Source: an uncultured Treponema sp. (GTDB lineage Bacteria > Spirochaetota > Spirochaetia > Treponematales > Treponemataceae). From it: a stretch of DNA of 64,000 bases. Location of the stretch: positions 62,001 to 126,000 of the forward strand of contig ONHK01000002.1 in NCBI GenBank assembly GCA_900317625.1, given 5' to 3'. The notes below the pieces were generated by a model. It ran no database searches. It had not been told where the DNA came from and saw only the letters and a list, made by a program, of their open reading frames with translations. How positions within the stretch are numbered: the first letter of the stretch is position 1; every line of letters starts with the position of its first letter. Position numbers and translations under genes: made by a program. Positions 33,720 to 41,959 of this stretch are shown here, piece by piece.

Positions 33720-33758
33720 AAAAAAATTGCCAAATATGCTGTCAATTTTTTTCTTTTC
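33720..33758 (+). pseudogene. Detached N-terminus of the second sugar permease
   Basis: The frame reads KKIAKYAVNFFLF, a typical permease N-terminus, after an AGGAGG ribosome-binding site at 33707-33712. The expected ATG is missing: the bases after the site read ATGTAAG, one base short of a spaced TAATGA. The reading frame is then cut by the 90-bp repeat. Joining it to the downstream frame restores a hydrophobic helix, as described in the repeat entry. Confidence 0.65.
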
Positions 33759-33849
33759 AAGTTTGCGTTGAAAACTTTTTTATCATCTGCAATTTCTCAC
33801 TTTGTTGCGAAATTGCATTAAAAAGTCAATCCTAAAACTGAAGTTTTAA
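33759..33849 (-). repeat. 90-bp three-hairpin repeat, copy B, inserted in a permease gene
   Basis: This is the inverse-orientation relative of the repeat at 21462-21551. Read on the minus strand it carries AAAACT-tc-AGTTTT, TGCAATTTC/GAAATTGCA and AAGTTT/AAACTT hairpins in the same order and spacing. Removing 91 bp here joins FFLF directly to SLLGLIIITP in frame, giving an unbroken first helix, which strongly suggests insertion into a once-intact gene. Confidence 0.72.
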
Positions 33850-33852
33850 TCT

Positions 33853-34650
33853 TTGCTTGGACTTATAATTATTACCCCAATTTTTCTTATGTTCGTTTCG
33901 TCTTTAAAAGATGACCGCTACGAAATCATGAAAGATATGGGAAGCCTAAAAGCATTTGTTGTGCTGAATCCAACGCTTCACAATTTTAAGGAAATTCTTT
34001 TTGAATCAGTTCAAAATTTCGGACGTGCATTTATAAATTCAATGATTGTTTTAGTTATAACAGTCATTCTTACAAGTATTGTTTGTTCAATGGCAGGATA
34101 TGCTTTGCAACGCGGAAAACTAAAATGCCGAAAATACATTTTTTTGGCAGTGCTTTCGCTTTACATAATTCCAATGGAATCAATAATGCTTCCGCTTATG
34201 TATCAAGTTTCCTCGCTCGGACTTACAGATACTTATGCTGTTCAAATTTTGCCGTTCGTAGCAAGTCCGCTGTATATCTTCCTTTTCTACAATTATTTTA
34301 AGGAAGTTCCAGTTTCGCTTGCAGAAAATGCTGAACTTGAAGGAGCATCATTCTGGCAGATTTACAAAGATGTTTACCTTCCATTGAATAAAAGTCCAAT
34401 CATCACAGTTTGTATTCTTCAGGGAATGGATATGTGGAATCAATATCTGTGGCCGCTTCTTGTTACAACTGATGAAAAAGTTCGCCCAATGTCTGTGGCA
34501 ATTTCTTCTTTTACAGGAACAGGCGGAGATATTTATTGGGATCAGCTTATGGCAGCCAGCGTTGTAATGTTGCTTCCAGTTCTTTTATTGTTCATTTTCT
34601 TCCAGCGTTACTTTGTTGAATCAGTTGCCTCTTCTGCTATAAAAGGATGA
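33853..34650 (+). CDS. Sugar ABC transporter permease (MalG type), N-terminus interrupted
   Basis: A 265-residue open frame from a TTG, slightly shorter than the usual 275-280. It keeps most of the permease: LGLIIITPIFLMFVSS (second half of helix 1), four or five further helices and the EAA loop ENAELEGASFWQIYKDVYLPL. An in-frame TAA sits two codons before the TTG and no ribosome-binding site is visible. The true N-terminus is stranded upstream of the inserted repeat. It may be a pseudogene, or may be translated weakly from the TTG. Without it the importer would lack a subunit. Confidence 0.75.
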   Translation: MLGLIIITPIFLMFVSSLKDDRYEIMKDMGSLKAFVVLNPTLHNFKEILFESVQNFGRAFINSMIVLVITVILTSIVCSMAGYALQRGKLKCRKYIFLAVLSLYIIPMESIMLPLMYQVSSLGLTDTYAVQILPFVASPLYIFLFYNYFKEVPVSLAENAELEGASFWQIYKDVYLPLNKSPIITVCILQGMDMWNQYLWPLLVTTDEKVRPMSVAISSFTGTGGDIYWDQLMAASVVMLLPVLLLFIFFQRYFVESVASSAIKG

Positions 34651-34654
34651 TATT

Positions 34655-36148
34655 ATGACTGAAATTTTTGAAAATGCTCAAAAAAAGCAAAAAGAGTTTT
34701 CTGAAAAAATAAATTCTTCAAAAGAAATTCTAGCTCAACGTCCGCTTTTTCATTTTGCTACGCCAGGCGGTTGGTGCAACGATCCTAATGGATTTTCAGA
34801 GTTCAATGGAAAAGTTCATCTTTTTTATCAATATCATCCTTACTCAACACAATGGGGGCCAATGCACTGGGGACACGTTACTTCCCAGGATATGCTCACG
34901 TGGAATCTAGAACCAGTCGCCCTAGCCCCAGATTCAAACGCTGACCTTAACGGATGTTTTTCAGGAACCGCAATTTCAACAGAAGACGGCAAACAAATTC
35001 TTGCGTATACAGGAGTTTCTAAAGATGGCGATGTTGAAATTCAAAATCAGTGCATAGCATTTGGTGAGGGAAAAATTTACAAAAAATATTCTAAAAACCC
35101 GGTTATTACGGCAAAAAATATTCCATTCGCATATAACAAGGAACATTTCCGCGACCCAAAAATCTGGAAAAAAGACGGAAAATTCTACATGGTCTGCGTG
35201 ATAAAACAGCTTGATAACTGCGGCGCAATGGTAATTTTTGAATCAAAAAATGCAAAAAAATGGACTTTCAAAGGAATTTTAAATTCAAGCAGAAATGATT
35301 TTAGCGGAATGTGGGAATGTCCTGACATCCTAAACCTTGACGGAAGAGATTTTCTAATTTTTTCTCCGCAAGAAATGAAAGCCGACTACAACGCAGGATT
35401 CCACGAAGGAAACAACAGTGTTTACGCAACAGGAATTCTTGATTATAAGAAATTTAAATTTTTTCCCGACATAAGAGCCGAAAACAGATGTTTTGCCGCT
35501 CAAATTGACTACGGAATTGATTTTTATGCACCACAAACAACAAAACTTTCAGACGGAAGAACAATTTTAATCGCGTGGATGCAATCCTGGGAATCTTACA
35601 TTACGCCAGAAAATTATTTATGGTCTGGAATGATGACAATTCCCCGCGAACTTTCGTTCAAAAATAACCGGTTGTATCAAAATCCAATCCGCGAGCTTGA
35701 AACTTTAAAAACCGATGAGCAAAATTCAGAAATTCAACCTGGAAAAAAAGAAAAAATTCTGAACCAACAAGAACGCCTCTTTGAATTGGAATTTTCAGTT
35801 TCTCAACAAACTTCTGGAACAATAAAAATCATTTTAGGAAATACAGAAGATGAATATGTTCTCGTAAAAATCGATTTATTTGAGCAAAGCATTTATTTTG
35901 ACCGTTCAAAATCGCAGACTCCCGGAAAAATTTTTGCAAGAAAAGCAAAACTTCCACCAAAAGAAGAAAATACAAAATTCCGAATCATTGGTGACACTTG
36001 TTCGTTAGAAATATTTATCGATGACGGAAAAATGGTTTTCACAAATGCATTCTTTCTTTCTCAAATAAAAACAGATTTGCTCATAAGAAATGAAACTTCT
36101 CAAAAAATAAACTGCAAAACCTGGAAACTCCAGAAGGAGAAAATATGA
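34655..36148 (+). CDS. GH32 sucrose/sucrose-6-phosphate hydrolase (beta-fructosidase)
   Basis: A 497-residue glycoside hydrolase family 32 enzyme. The nucleophile motif is GGWCNDPNGF, the stabiliser motif is HFRDPKIW and the acid/base motif is MWECPDI. There is no signal peptide, so it is cytoplasmic and acts on imported sucrose or its 6-phosphate, or on fructo-oligosaccharides. The C-terminal part is a beta-sandwich. AGGA precedes the ATG. The stop overlaps the fructokinase start by 4 bp, fitting hydrolysis followed by phosphorylation of fructose. Confidence 0.93.
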   Translation: MTEIFENAQKKQKEFSEKINSSKEILAQRPLFHFATPGGWCNDPNGFSEFNGKVHLFYQYHPYSTQWGPMHWGHVTSQDMLTWNLEPVALAPDSNADLNGCFSGTAISTEDGKQILAYTGVSKDGDVEIQNQCIAFGEGKIYKKYSKNPVITAKNIPFAYNKEHFRDPKIWKKDGKFYMVCVIKQLDNCGAMVIFESKNAKKWTFKGILNSSRNDFSGMWECPDILNLDGRDFLIFSPQEMKADYNAGFHEGNNSVYATGILDYKKFKFFPDIRAENRCFAAQIDYGIDFYAPQTTKLSDGRTILIAWMQSWESYITPENYLWSGMMTIPRELSFKNNRLYQNPIRELETLKTDEQNSEIQPGKKEKILNQQERLFELEFSVSQQTSGTIKIILGNTEDEYVLVKIDLFEQSIYFDRSKSQTPGKIFARKAKLPPKEENTKFRIIGDTCSLEIFIDDGKMVFTNAFFLSQIKTDLLIRNETSQKINCKTWKLQKEKI

Positions 36149-37131
36149 AAAGCCAAAAAGAATTTGACGTAATCGCATTAGGAGAACTTTTAATAGATTT
36201 TACTCAAAATGGAATCAGCAACTGCGGAAACTGGCTCATGGAAGCGAATCCAGGCGGAGCTCCGTGCAATGTTCTTGCAATGCTTTCAAAACTCGGACAC
36301 AAAACAAGTTTTATCGGGCAAGTTGGAAACGATATGTTCGGAAAAATGCTAAAAGAACGAGTTTCTTCAATTGGAATTGATGTTCAAAATCTTGTTTTTT
36401 CAGATGAATACAACACAACTTTGGCATTTGTTCATACAGCACCAGACGGCGACCGCGATTTTTCATTCTATCGAAAAACTGGAGCAGACGCATTTCTTTC
36501 AAAAGATAAGATAAATGCCGAATTAATAAAAAATACAAAAATTCTTCATTACGGAAGCCTTTCAATGACAAATAAAACCGTAAATGAAGCCACAGAATTC
36601 GCCCTTCAAACTGCAAAGGAAAACAAAATTCTGCTTTCTTTCGATCCAAATCTAAGAAAACCGCTTTGGAATTCAATTGAAGAAGCAAAAGAACGAATCT
36701 GCTACGGAATTTCAATGTGCAACATTTTAAAAATCGCAGAAGAAGAATTGGAATTAATCACCGATGAACAAAACATTGAAAAAGGAATCGAAAAAATCCG
36801 GCAAAAATATTCAATTCCGCTCATAACCGTAACAAAAGGTAAGCACGGAAGCGACTGCTTTTATGCAGACGGAAAAACAGAACTAAAGATGAGCGTTCCA
36901 ACATTCTCAAACGTAAAAACCATCGACACAACCGGAGCGGGAGACACATTCTGCGCTTGCATCCTCCATGAAATCCTCGAAAACGGCTACAAAAACTTTA
37001 CCCAAGACCGCCTAACCAAACTGCTAACCTTCGCAAACGCCGCCGCAAGCCTAATCACAACAAAAAAAGGCGCCCTTTGCGTAATGCCAAACAAACAAGA
37101 AATTGAAGAGTTGATGGATTCGGCAAAATAG
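36145..37131 (+). CDS. PfkB-family fructokinase
   Basis: A 328-residue ribokinase-family sugar kinase. Motifs are the N-terminal GELLIDFT and NPGGAPCNVLAMLSKLG, and the C-terminal anion-hole and base motif DTTGAGDTFCACIL with the catalytic Asp. It would phosphorylate fructose released by the GH32 enzyme. Its ATG overlaps the GH32 stop, and a strong terminator follows, so it ends the operon. Confidence 0.92.
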   Translation: MKSQKEFDVIALGELLIDFTQNGISNCGNWLMEANPGGAPCNVLAMLSKLGHKTSFIGQVGNDMFGKMLKERVSSIGIDVQNLVFSDEYNTTLAFVHTAPDGDRDFSFYRKTGADAFLSKDKINAELIKNTKILHYGSLSMTNKTVNEATEFALQTAKENKILLSFDPNLRKPLWNSIEEAKERICYGISMCNILKIAEEELELITDEQNIEKGIEKIRQKYSIPLITVTKGKHGSDCFYADGKTELKMSVPTFSNVKTIDTTGAGDTFCACILHEILENGYKNFTQDRLTKLLTFANAAASLITTKKGALCVMPNKQEIEELMDSAK

Positions 37132-37154
37132 ATTTTATTAATTTTTCAAGAATA

Positions 37155-37188
37155 AAAAGTCCTAATAGAAAAATCTATTAGGACTTTT
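37155..37188 (+). terminator. Terminator of the sucrose operon
   Basis: A perfect 15-bp stem AAAAGTCCTAATAGA / TCTATTAGGACTTTT with a 4-nt loop and a T-rich tail. Confidence 0.92.
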
Positions 37189-37250
37189 CTTATTTTTATA
37201 TTGTCAACAAATCTTTATATCATAGTAAAAAATAAATTGACAGGTAGATT

Positions 37251-37430
37251 ATGTTGGGTGAACAAATAAAAAAATTAAGAATGAACAAAAATTTAAGTCA
37301 GGTTGATTTAGCAAAAAAACTTTGCGTTACAAAACAAAGTATTTCTAATTGGGAAAATGAAAATATTATGCCGTCAATAGATATGTTGATAAAAATTGCA
37401 AATTGCCCACATTCAGGCAATTATAAATGA
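37251..37430 (+). pseudogene. Small XRE-family helix-turn-helix gene with internal deletion
   Basis: A 59-codon frame with an XRE HTH: MLGEQIKKLRMNKNLSQVDL, then AKKLCVTKQSISNWENENIM. It is cut short at IAN-CPHSGNYK. In another frame the next bases (about 37403-37459) read IAHIQAIINDILEAQRTS, the normal-looking C-terminal helix of such regulators. So the region between helix 5 and the C-terminal helix appears deleted with a frame change. AGG lies 6 nt before the ATG. Confidence 0.6.
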
Positions 37431-37495
37431 TATTTTAGAAGCTCAAAGAACTTCCTAAAATTTCGATTTAATTATTCAAATAAAGCATTTATCTT

Positions 37496-37524
37496 GTGAT
37501 GGTTTCGACACGCTCAACCATCAC
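37496..37524. repeat. REP-like palindrome after the XRE gene
   Basis: Arms GTGATGGTT / AACCATCAC flank TCGACACGCTC, the same core as the palindrome in aspS. There is no T run, so it is not a clear terminator. It lies just before the end of carB. Confidence 0.65.
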
Positions 37525-37537
37525 GCAACACAATTTT

Positions 37538-39118
37538 TTATGATGCCGAAACTCCCTGAGAATTCTCGATTTCATAACCGGTCATTTCTTCAATAACTTT
37601 ATCAGGGTAACCAAGTTTCTTTGCTTCAACATACAATTCTTGAGTAAGTTCGGCTGTTCCATTTTCAGAAAGTTCAGCACCTTCTTTTATCATCTGGAAC
37701 ATATCTTCCATATCAACAAGATTCATAAGTTTGTTCAAGAACCATTCGTCTATCATTGTAACTTTATGAATTTCGTCCACAGTCATAATTCCACGTTTCA
37801 AAGCCTGGAAAATTGCAAACAGACGCTGGTCTGTACATTGACCAACTCGTTCGATAATTTTTTCATCAGGTTCTTCCTCAAACTTTTTAAGATTCAAGGA
37901 AGTTACTCCAATTTCCGCACCGCGAGCTGCCTTCATCAACGCTTCCTCAAAAGTACGTCCAATCGCCATAACTTCGCCAGTTGCCTTCATCTGAGTTCCC
38001 AACTTTCTAGCCGCATAAACGAATTTATCAAACGGGAACTTTGGCATTTTCACAACAACATAATCCAAAACTGGCTCAAAACAAGCTGAAGTTTTCTTTG
38101 TTACCGAGTTCGGAATTTCATCAAGATTATAGCCAATTGCAATTAAAGTAGCTATTTTAGCAATCGGATAGCCAGTTGCTTTAGAAGCCAGCGCAGAAGA
38201 ACGTGAAACACGTGGATTTACTTCAATTACAGCATATTCAAAAGATTCCGGATTCAAAGCAAACTGACAGTTACAACCGCCTTCCATTCCAAGAGAAGAA
38301 ATTATATTCAACGAAGCCGTTCTCAGCATCTGATATTCTTTATCAGAAAGAGTTACAGCCGGCGCAATTACAATTGAATCTCCAGTATGAACTCCAACCG
38401 GATCAAAGTTTTCCATAGAACAAACAGTCAAAACATTTCCACTGTGATCACGAACAACTTCAAACTCAATTTCTTTCCAGCCAGAAATACATTTTTCAAC
38501 AAGAATCTGATGAATCGGTGAACGATGCAATCCATTGTGTGCAATTTCATTAAATTCTTCTTCATTAGTTGCAATACCACCGCCAGTTCCACCAAGCGTA
38601 AATGCTGGACGAATAATTGCAGGAAATCCAATTACATTTTTTACAAAATCCAAAGCATCTTCATAAGTTGTTACAACTTTAGAAGGAATACAAGGTTCTC
38701 CAATAGATTCCATTGTATCCTTGAACATCTGACGGTCTTCTGCCTTATCAATTGTTTCTGGTTTTGCACCAAGAAGACGAACATTGTGCTCTTTTAAGAA
38801 TCCTGATTTTGCAAGTTCCATACACAAAGTCAATCCAGTCTGGCCACCAAGAGAAGAAAGAATTGAGTCCGGTTTTTCCTTTTCTATAATCCTTTCAATA
38901 ACTTCTGGAATCAAAGGTTCAATATAAATATGATCAGCCATTGCATGGTCAGTCATCAAAGTTGCTGGATTTGAATTTACAAGCACAACTTCAAGACCTT
39001 GTTCTTTTAAAGCTTTACAAGCCTGGCTTCCTGCATAGTCAAATTCCGCAGCCTGACCAATAATAATCGGACCAGAACCAATAACCATTACTTTGTGAAT
39101 ATCTTTATTAAGTGGCAT
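37538..39118 (-). CDS. Carbamoyl-phosphate synthase large subunit, N-terminal half
   Basis: A 526-residue protein covering only the first half of CarB: the carboxyphosphate ATP-grasp domain ([43 protein letters not shown]) and the start of the oligomerisation domain, ending near [11 protein letters not shown] full CarB is about 1,070 residues. The second half is fused to a DapF domain 18 kb away, and the break lies in the linker of the oligomerisation domain. GGAAGG precedes the ATG. It is downstream of carA with an 18-bp gap. The pair must assemble with the distant half to make carbamoyl phosphate for arginine and pyrimidines. Confidence 0.93.
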   Translation of the reverse strand: MPLNKDIHKVMVIGSGPIIIGQAAEFDYAGSQACKALKEQGLEVVLVNSNPATLMTDHAMADHIYIEPLIPEVIERIIEKEKPDSILSSLGGQTGLTLCMELAKSGFLKEHNVRLLGAKPETIDKAEDRQMFKDTMESIGEPCIPSKVVTTYEDALDFVKNVIGFPAIIRPAFTLGGTGGGIATNEEEFNEIAHNGLHRSPIHQILVEKCISGWKEIEFEVVRDHSGNVLTVCSMENFDPVGVHTGDSIVIAPAVTLSDKEYQMLRTASLNIISSLGMEGGCNCQFALNPESFEYAVIEVNPRVSRSSALASKATGYPIAKIATLIAIGYNLDEIPNSVTKKTSACFEPVLDYVVVKMPKFPFDKFVYAARKLGTQMKATGEVMAIGRTFEEALMKAARGAEIGVTSLNLKKFEEEPDEKIIERVGQCTDQRLFAIFQALKRGIMTVDEIHKVTMIDEWFLNKLMNLVDMEDMFQMIKEGAELSENGTAELTQELYVEAKKLGYPDKVIEEMTGYEIENSQGVSAS

Positions 39119-39136
39119 ATTTACCTTCCTAAATTT

Positions 39137-40438
39137 TTAAGCTTTAGCTTTTGTCGCTTTGATTGTAGAAGCAAAATAAGAAATTGCATCAACTCTTTCA
39201 TATTCAGATTTGAAATTCTTAAAATAATCATGATTATTAATGAGCTTTACAAATTCATCGAACAAAAAGTTTGCATCAAGCGGACCTGAACAAGCTTCCG
39301 GGTGAAACTGAACACTGAACGCAGGAATTTTTGTATAAGTCAAACCCTCGCAAGTTCCATCATTAGTATTAACAAAACTTTGAATAGTTCCTTCCGGCAA
39401 GCAATCATTTTTTACAGCATAGCCATGATTCTGCGAAGTAATATAAACGCGACCAGTTTTTGTATATTTTACAGGTTGATTTGCACCACGGTGACCATAT
39501 TTCAATTTCATCGTTTGAGCACCATTAGCCAAAGCCAAAAGCTGATGTCCTAAACAAATTCCAAAAATTGGAATTCCAGTTTTAAGAAGTTTTTTAATTT
39601 CCTCAATTATTCCAACATTTTCAGCAGGATCTCCAGGCCCATTGCTAAGCATAACACCATCAGGATTCAAAGCCATAATCTGCTGTGCAGTATATGAGCA
39701 AGGAACTGTAACAACTTCAAGACCACGCTTTAAAAGTTCACGGCGGATATTAGCTTTTGCACCAAAATCCCAAAGAACAACTTTTTTGCCTTTTCCGGCT
39801 TTCATCGCTTCTTTTTCATCATTTATTTTAGTTCCGTCAGCAGTTACTGGAACAAAACGATATTTTGCACTTTCAGAAAAAACCACATCCGCAGGTTCTT
39901 CAACACCAGTTGCGCTTCCTGTTACAGATTCAACAGCTTTTTTAATTTTGTATGATTTTATTTTTTCAAGAAGAACTGCTTTTTTCTTTTCATCCTTTAA
40001 CGCTGCAAAAGCTTCCAACGCATCTTTGCTGTTTCCGCTTATAAGCATACCGTTCATAACGCCAACTTCGCGCAGAATCTTTGTAAGCTTACGAGTATCA
40101 ATATCATAAAGACCAATAATATTTTGTGATTTTAAATAAGAATCTATATCGCCACCACAGCGGAAATTTGAAGGTTCCTCGCACCACTGACGAACAATAT
40201 AGCCACGAAGATTACATTTTGAACTTTCATAATCCTGCTTTATATCGCCGTAATTTCCAATCAGTGGAAAAGTCTGTGTAACAATTTGACCGTAATAACT
40301 AGGATCAGTAAGAGTTTCCAGGTAACCATTCATACCTGTTGTAAAAACTGTTTCGCCGATTATTATTCCTTCAGCGCCAAATGCCCTTCCTTCAAAAACC
40401 AGTCCATTTGCCAGGACCAAACATGCTTTAGTATCCAT
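39137..40438 (-). CDS. carA: Carbamoyl-phosphate synthase small (glutaminase) subunit
   Basis: A 433-residue CarA. The N-terminal domain (GETVFTTGMNGYLETLTDPSY) is followed by a class I glutamine amidotransferase with the nucleophile in GICLGHQ and the catalytic His in FSVQFHPEA. Family members are about 360-390 residues. The extra length is a charged insertion at about residues 150-210 (KDEKKKAVLLEKIKSYKIKK), probably lineage-specific. A TATAAT box at 40450-40455 lies 11 nt before the ATG, with no clear ribosome-binding site. It feeds ammonia to the split CarB. Confidence 0.94.
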   Translation of the reverse strand: MDTKACLVLANGLVFEGRAFGAEGIIIGETVFTTGMNGYLETLTDPSYYGQIVTQTFPLIGNYGDIKQDYESSKCNLRGYIVRQWCEEPSNFRCGGDIDSYLKSQNIIGLYDIDTRKLTKILREVGVMNGMLISGNSKDALEAFAALKDEKKKAVLLEKIKSYKIKKAVESVTGSATGVEEPADVVFSESAKYRFVPVTADGTKINDEKEAMKAGKGKKVVLWDFGAKANIRRELLKRGLEVVTVPCSYTAQQIMALNPDGVMLSNGPGDPAENVGIIEEIKKLLKTGIPIFGICLGHQLLALANGAQTMKLKYGHRGANQPVKYTKTGRVYITSQNHGYAVKNDCLPEGTIQSFVNTNDGTCEGLTYTKIPAFSVQFHPEACSGPLDANFLFDEFVKLINNHDYFKNFKSEYERVDAISYFASTIKATKAKA

Positions 40439-40602
40439 ACTAAAATGTCATTATATCAAATCTTATCTATTATGGGAATGGGGATTAAATATTGAGTTTT
40501 TTATAAAAATAAATAGAAGCGTAGCGCGAGCCCACCATCTGGAGCAAATTGAAAATATACTGAAAGCGTTTTTTCACAAATTATAAAAACTCAACATTCA
40601 AC

Positions 40603-41092
40603 TTAATCAAAATTTAAAGAAACTACAAAAATCCAGGCAAAAATTAAACATGTCAAAATTTTCAATCCAGTTCCAAACAAAAAACCTTTCAATGTTCCCA
40701 AAGCCGCTTTAAAAACTCTCTTCATATTGGAAGAATCAAAAATCAATTCACCAACAAAAGCTCCTGCAAAAGGACCTAAAATAATTCCTAAAGGTCCCAT
40801 AAAAAATCCAGCAACCAGACCAACAACAGAACCAACAGTTCCATATTTACTTCCACCAGATTTCTTTGTCATAAGAGCAGGAAAAACATTATCCGCAACA
40901 GTCACAAGAATAGCCACAACTCCAGACACTACAAGAGCCAAAACAGAAATTTCCGAATATTCCGAAAAAAAAAGCCACAAGTAATCCTGCCCAAGCAAAA
41001 GGAACTCCAGGCAAAACAGGAACAACAGTACCAACCGTTCCAACTAAAATCAGCACCGCAGAAACAATAATAAAAACAATATCAATATTCAT
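40603..41092 (-). pseudogene. DUF456 membrane protein, frameshifted at an A9 tract
   Basis: Two overlapping frames together make one DUF456 protein. The first begins at the ATG 41090-41092 (MNIDIVFIIVSAVLILVGT, then VPVLPGVPFAWAGLL) behind an AGGA site. The second continues SVLALVVSGVVAILVTVADN through KYGTVGSVVGLVAGFFMGP to the stop. They join across nine A at 40965-40973. The combined length is 490 bp, one base more than a multiple of three, so eight A would give an intact product of about 162 residues. It could be a sequencing error, a mutation or a slippage switch. Function of the family is unknown; it has about five membrane segments. Confidence 0.8.
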
Positions 41093-41386
41093 AAAAACTT
41101 TCCTAAAAAAAGGATAAAACCTAAGAAGAATATTTTCAACAAACTTTTTTGGGCGCAAATAAAAACCGTAAACCAGCTTTTCAGTGTTGGCATTGTTTGC
41201 AAGCAAACAACGGCTACGCCGCACTTACAATCTGGCGCAAGATTCTTTTTCATCGCTGTTATTCAAAAAAAAATAAATTCCTTTTTATTCTAACCAATCA
41301 TTTTTTTTGAACTAATAATCGTTCGTTGTTAAAAATTCATACAAACGTAAGTTTATTAAATTTATAACTTCCGTTCGTTTGTTTAA

Positions 41387-41402
41387 AGTTTCACGTGAAA
41401 CA
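41387..41402. promoter_or_regulatory. parS site 1 (ParB binding)
   Basis: AGTTTCACGTGAAACA matches the bacterial parS consensus TGTTNCACGTGAAACA except for the first base. It is one of four sites in 310 bp. No parA or parB gene is in the window. Confidence 0.9.
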
Positions 41403-41452
41403 ATTTTTATTATAGCAAAATATTTTATAAAGTTTATTCATAAAAAAAGTAT

Positions 41453-41468
41453 TGTTCCACGTGAAACA
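41453..41468. promoter_or_regulatory. parS site 2 (ParB binding)
   Basis: TGTTCCACGTGAAACA is an exact match to the parS consensus. Confidence 0.92.
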
Positions 41469-41506
41469 TAAAAAACACGCGTCAACTAAAATAATAACAG
41501 TAATAA

Positions 41507-41522
41507 AGTTTCACGTGGAACA
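41507..41522. promoter_or_regulatory. parS site 3 (ParB binding)
   Basis: AGTTTCACGTGGAACA keeps the CACGTG core and both half-sites, with one base changed at the left end. Confidence 0.88.
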
Positions 41523-41680
41523 TTATTAAGAAACAAAGATTCTTTATTAGAAAAAATACATTTGGCTTTGAAATTTAAAATTGCATCAAAAATCGAAAGT
41601 TTATCTTAATTGATTTTTTCTTTTAATATAAAAAAAATACAACTACTTTCTTATTTGATAAAATCTATAAATATTAAAAT

Positions 41681-41696
41681 GTTTCACGTGAAACAA
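41681..41696. promoter_or_regulatory. parS site 4 (ParB binding)
   Basis: TGTTTCACGTGAAACA is a perfect 16-bp palindrome and exact consensus. The next features are DnaA boxes 31 bp downstream. Confidence 0.93.
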
Positions 41697-41726
41697 AAAA
41701 TATTAGAAATAAAATTTAAACACAAC

Positions 41727-41758
41727 TTATCCACAAAAAGTGGATAAAAAGTGGATAA
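41727..41758. promoter_or_regulatory. DnaA-box cluster beside the parS array
   Basis: TTATCCACA at 41727-41735 faces two copies of AGTGGATAA (reverse of TTATCCACT) at 41739-41747 and 41750-41758, spaced 11 bp apart. This could be part of a bipartite origin or a DnaA-titration site. Apart from the parS sites, boxes and gyrA terminator, the 870-bp gap at 41093-41959 holds AT-rich palindromes such as AAAATGTATATTTT / AAAATATACATTTT (about 41868-41904) and no gene. Confidence 0.7.
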
Positions 41759-41774
41759 GTCAATATTCTTGTTA

Positions 41775-41808
41775 AAAAAGAAAAGGCCAGTTTTTCAACT
41801 GACCTTTT
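41775..41808 (-). terminator. Terminator of gyrA
   Basis: On the minus strand AAAAGGTCAGTT / AACTGGCCTTTT pairs over 12 bp with one G-T wobble, followed by CTTTTTT. It is about 150 bp past the gyrA stop. Confidence 0.75.
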
Positions 41809-41959
41809 GCCTGATGTATAAGTATTTCCCTAGTTTATAACTACTACCCTTTTTTACTATAGTATAAAATGTATATTTTGTCATTAAAAAATATACATTT
41901 TATATATAATTTATATACTTTCTTAAAATAAAACTCATAATTCTTTATAATATAAAGAA

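Noticed and set aside
39642..40109. A 155-codon plus-strand frame opposite carA
   Set aside because: carA is certain on the other strand and this frame has a Ser/Thr-rich composition without start signals.
40559..40577. Possible further LacI operator (TGAAAGCGTTTTTTCA)
   Set aside because: The half-sites are two bases too far apart for the operator consensus and the neighbouring genes are not sugar genes.
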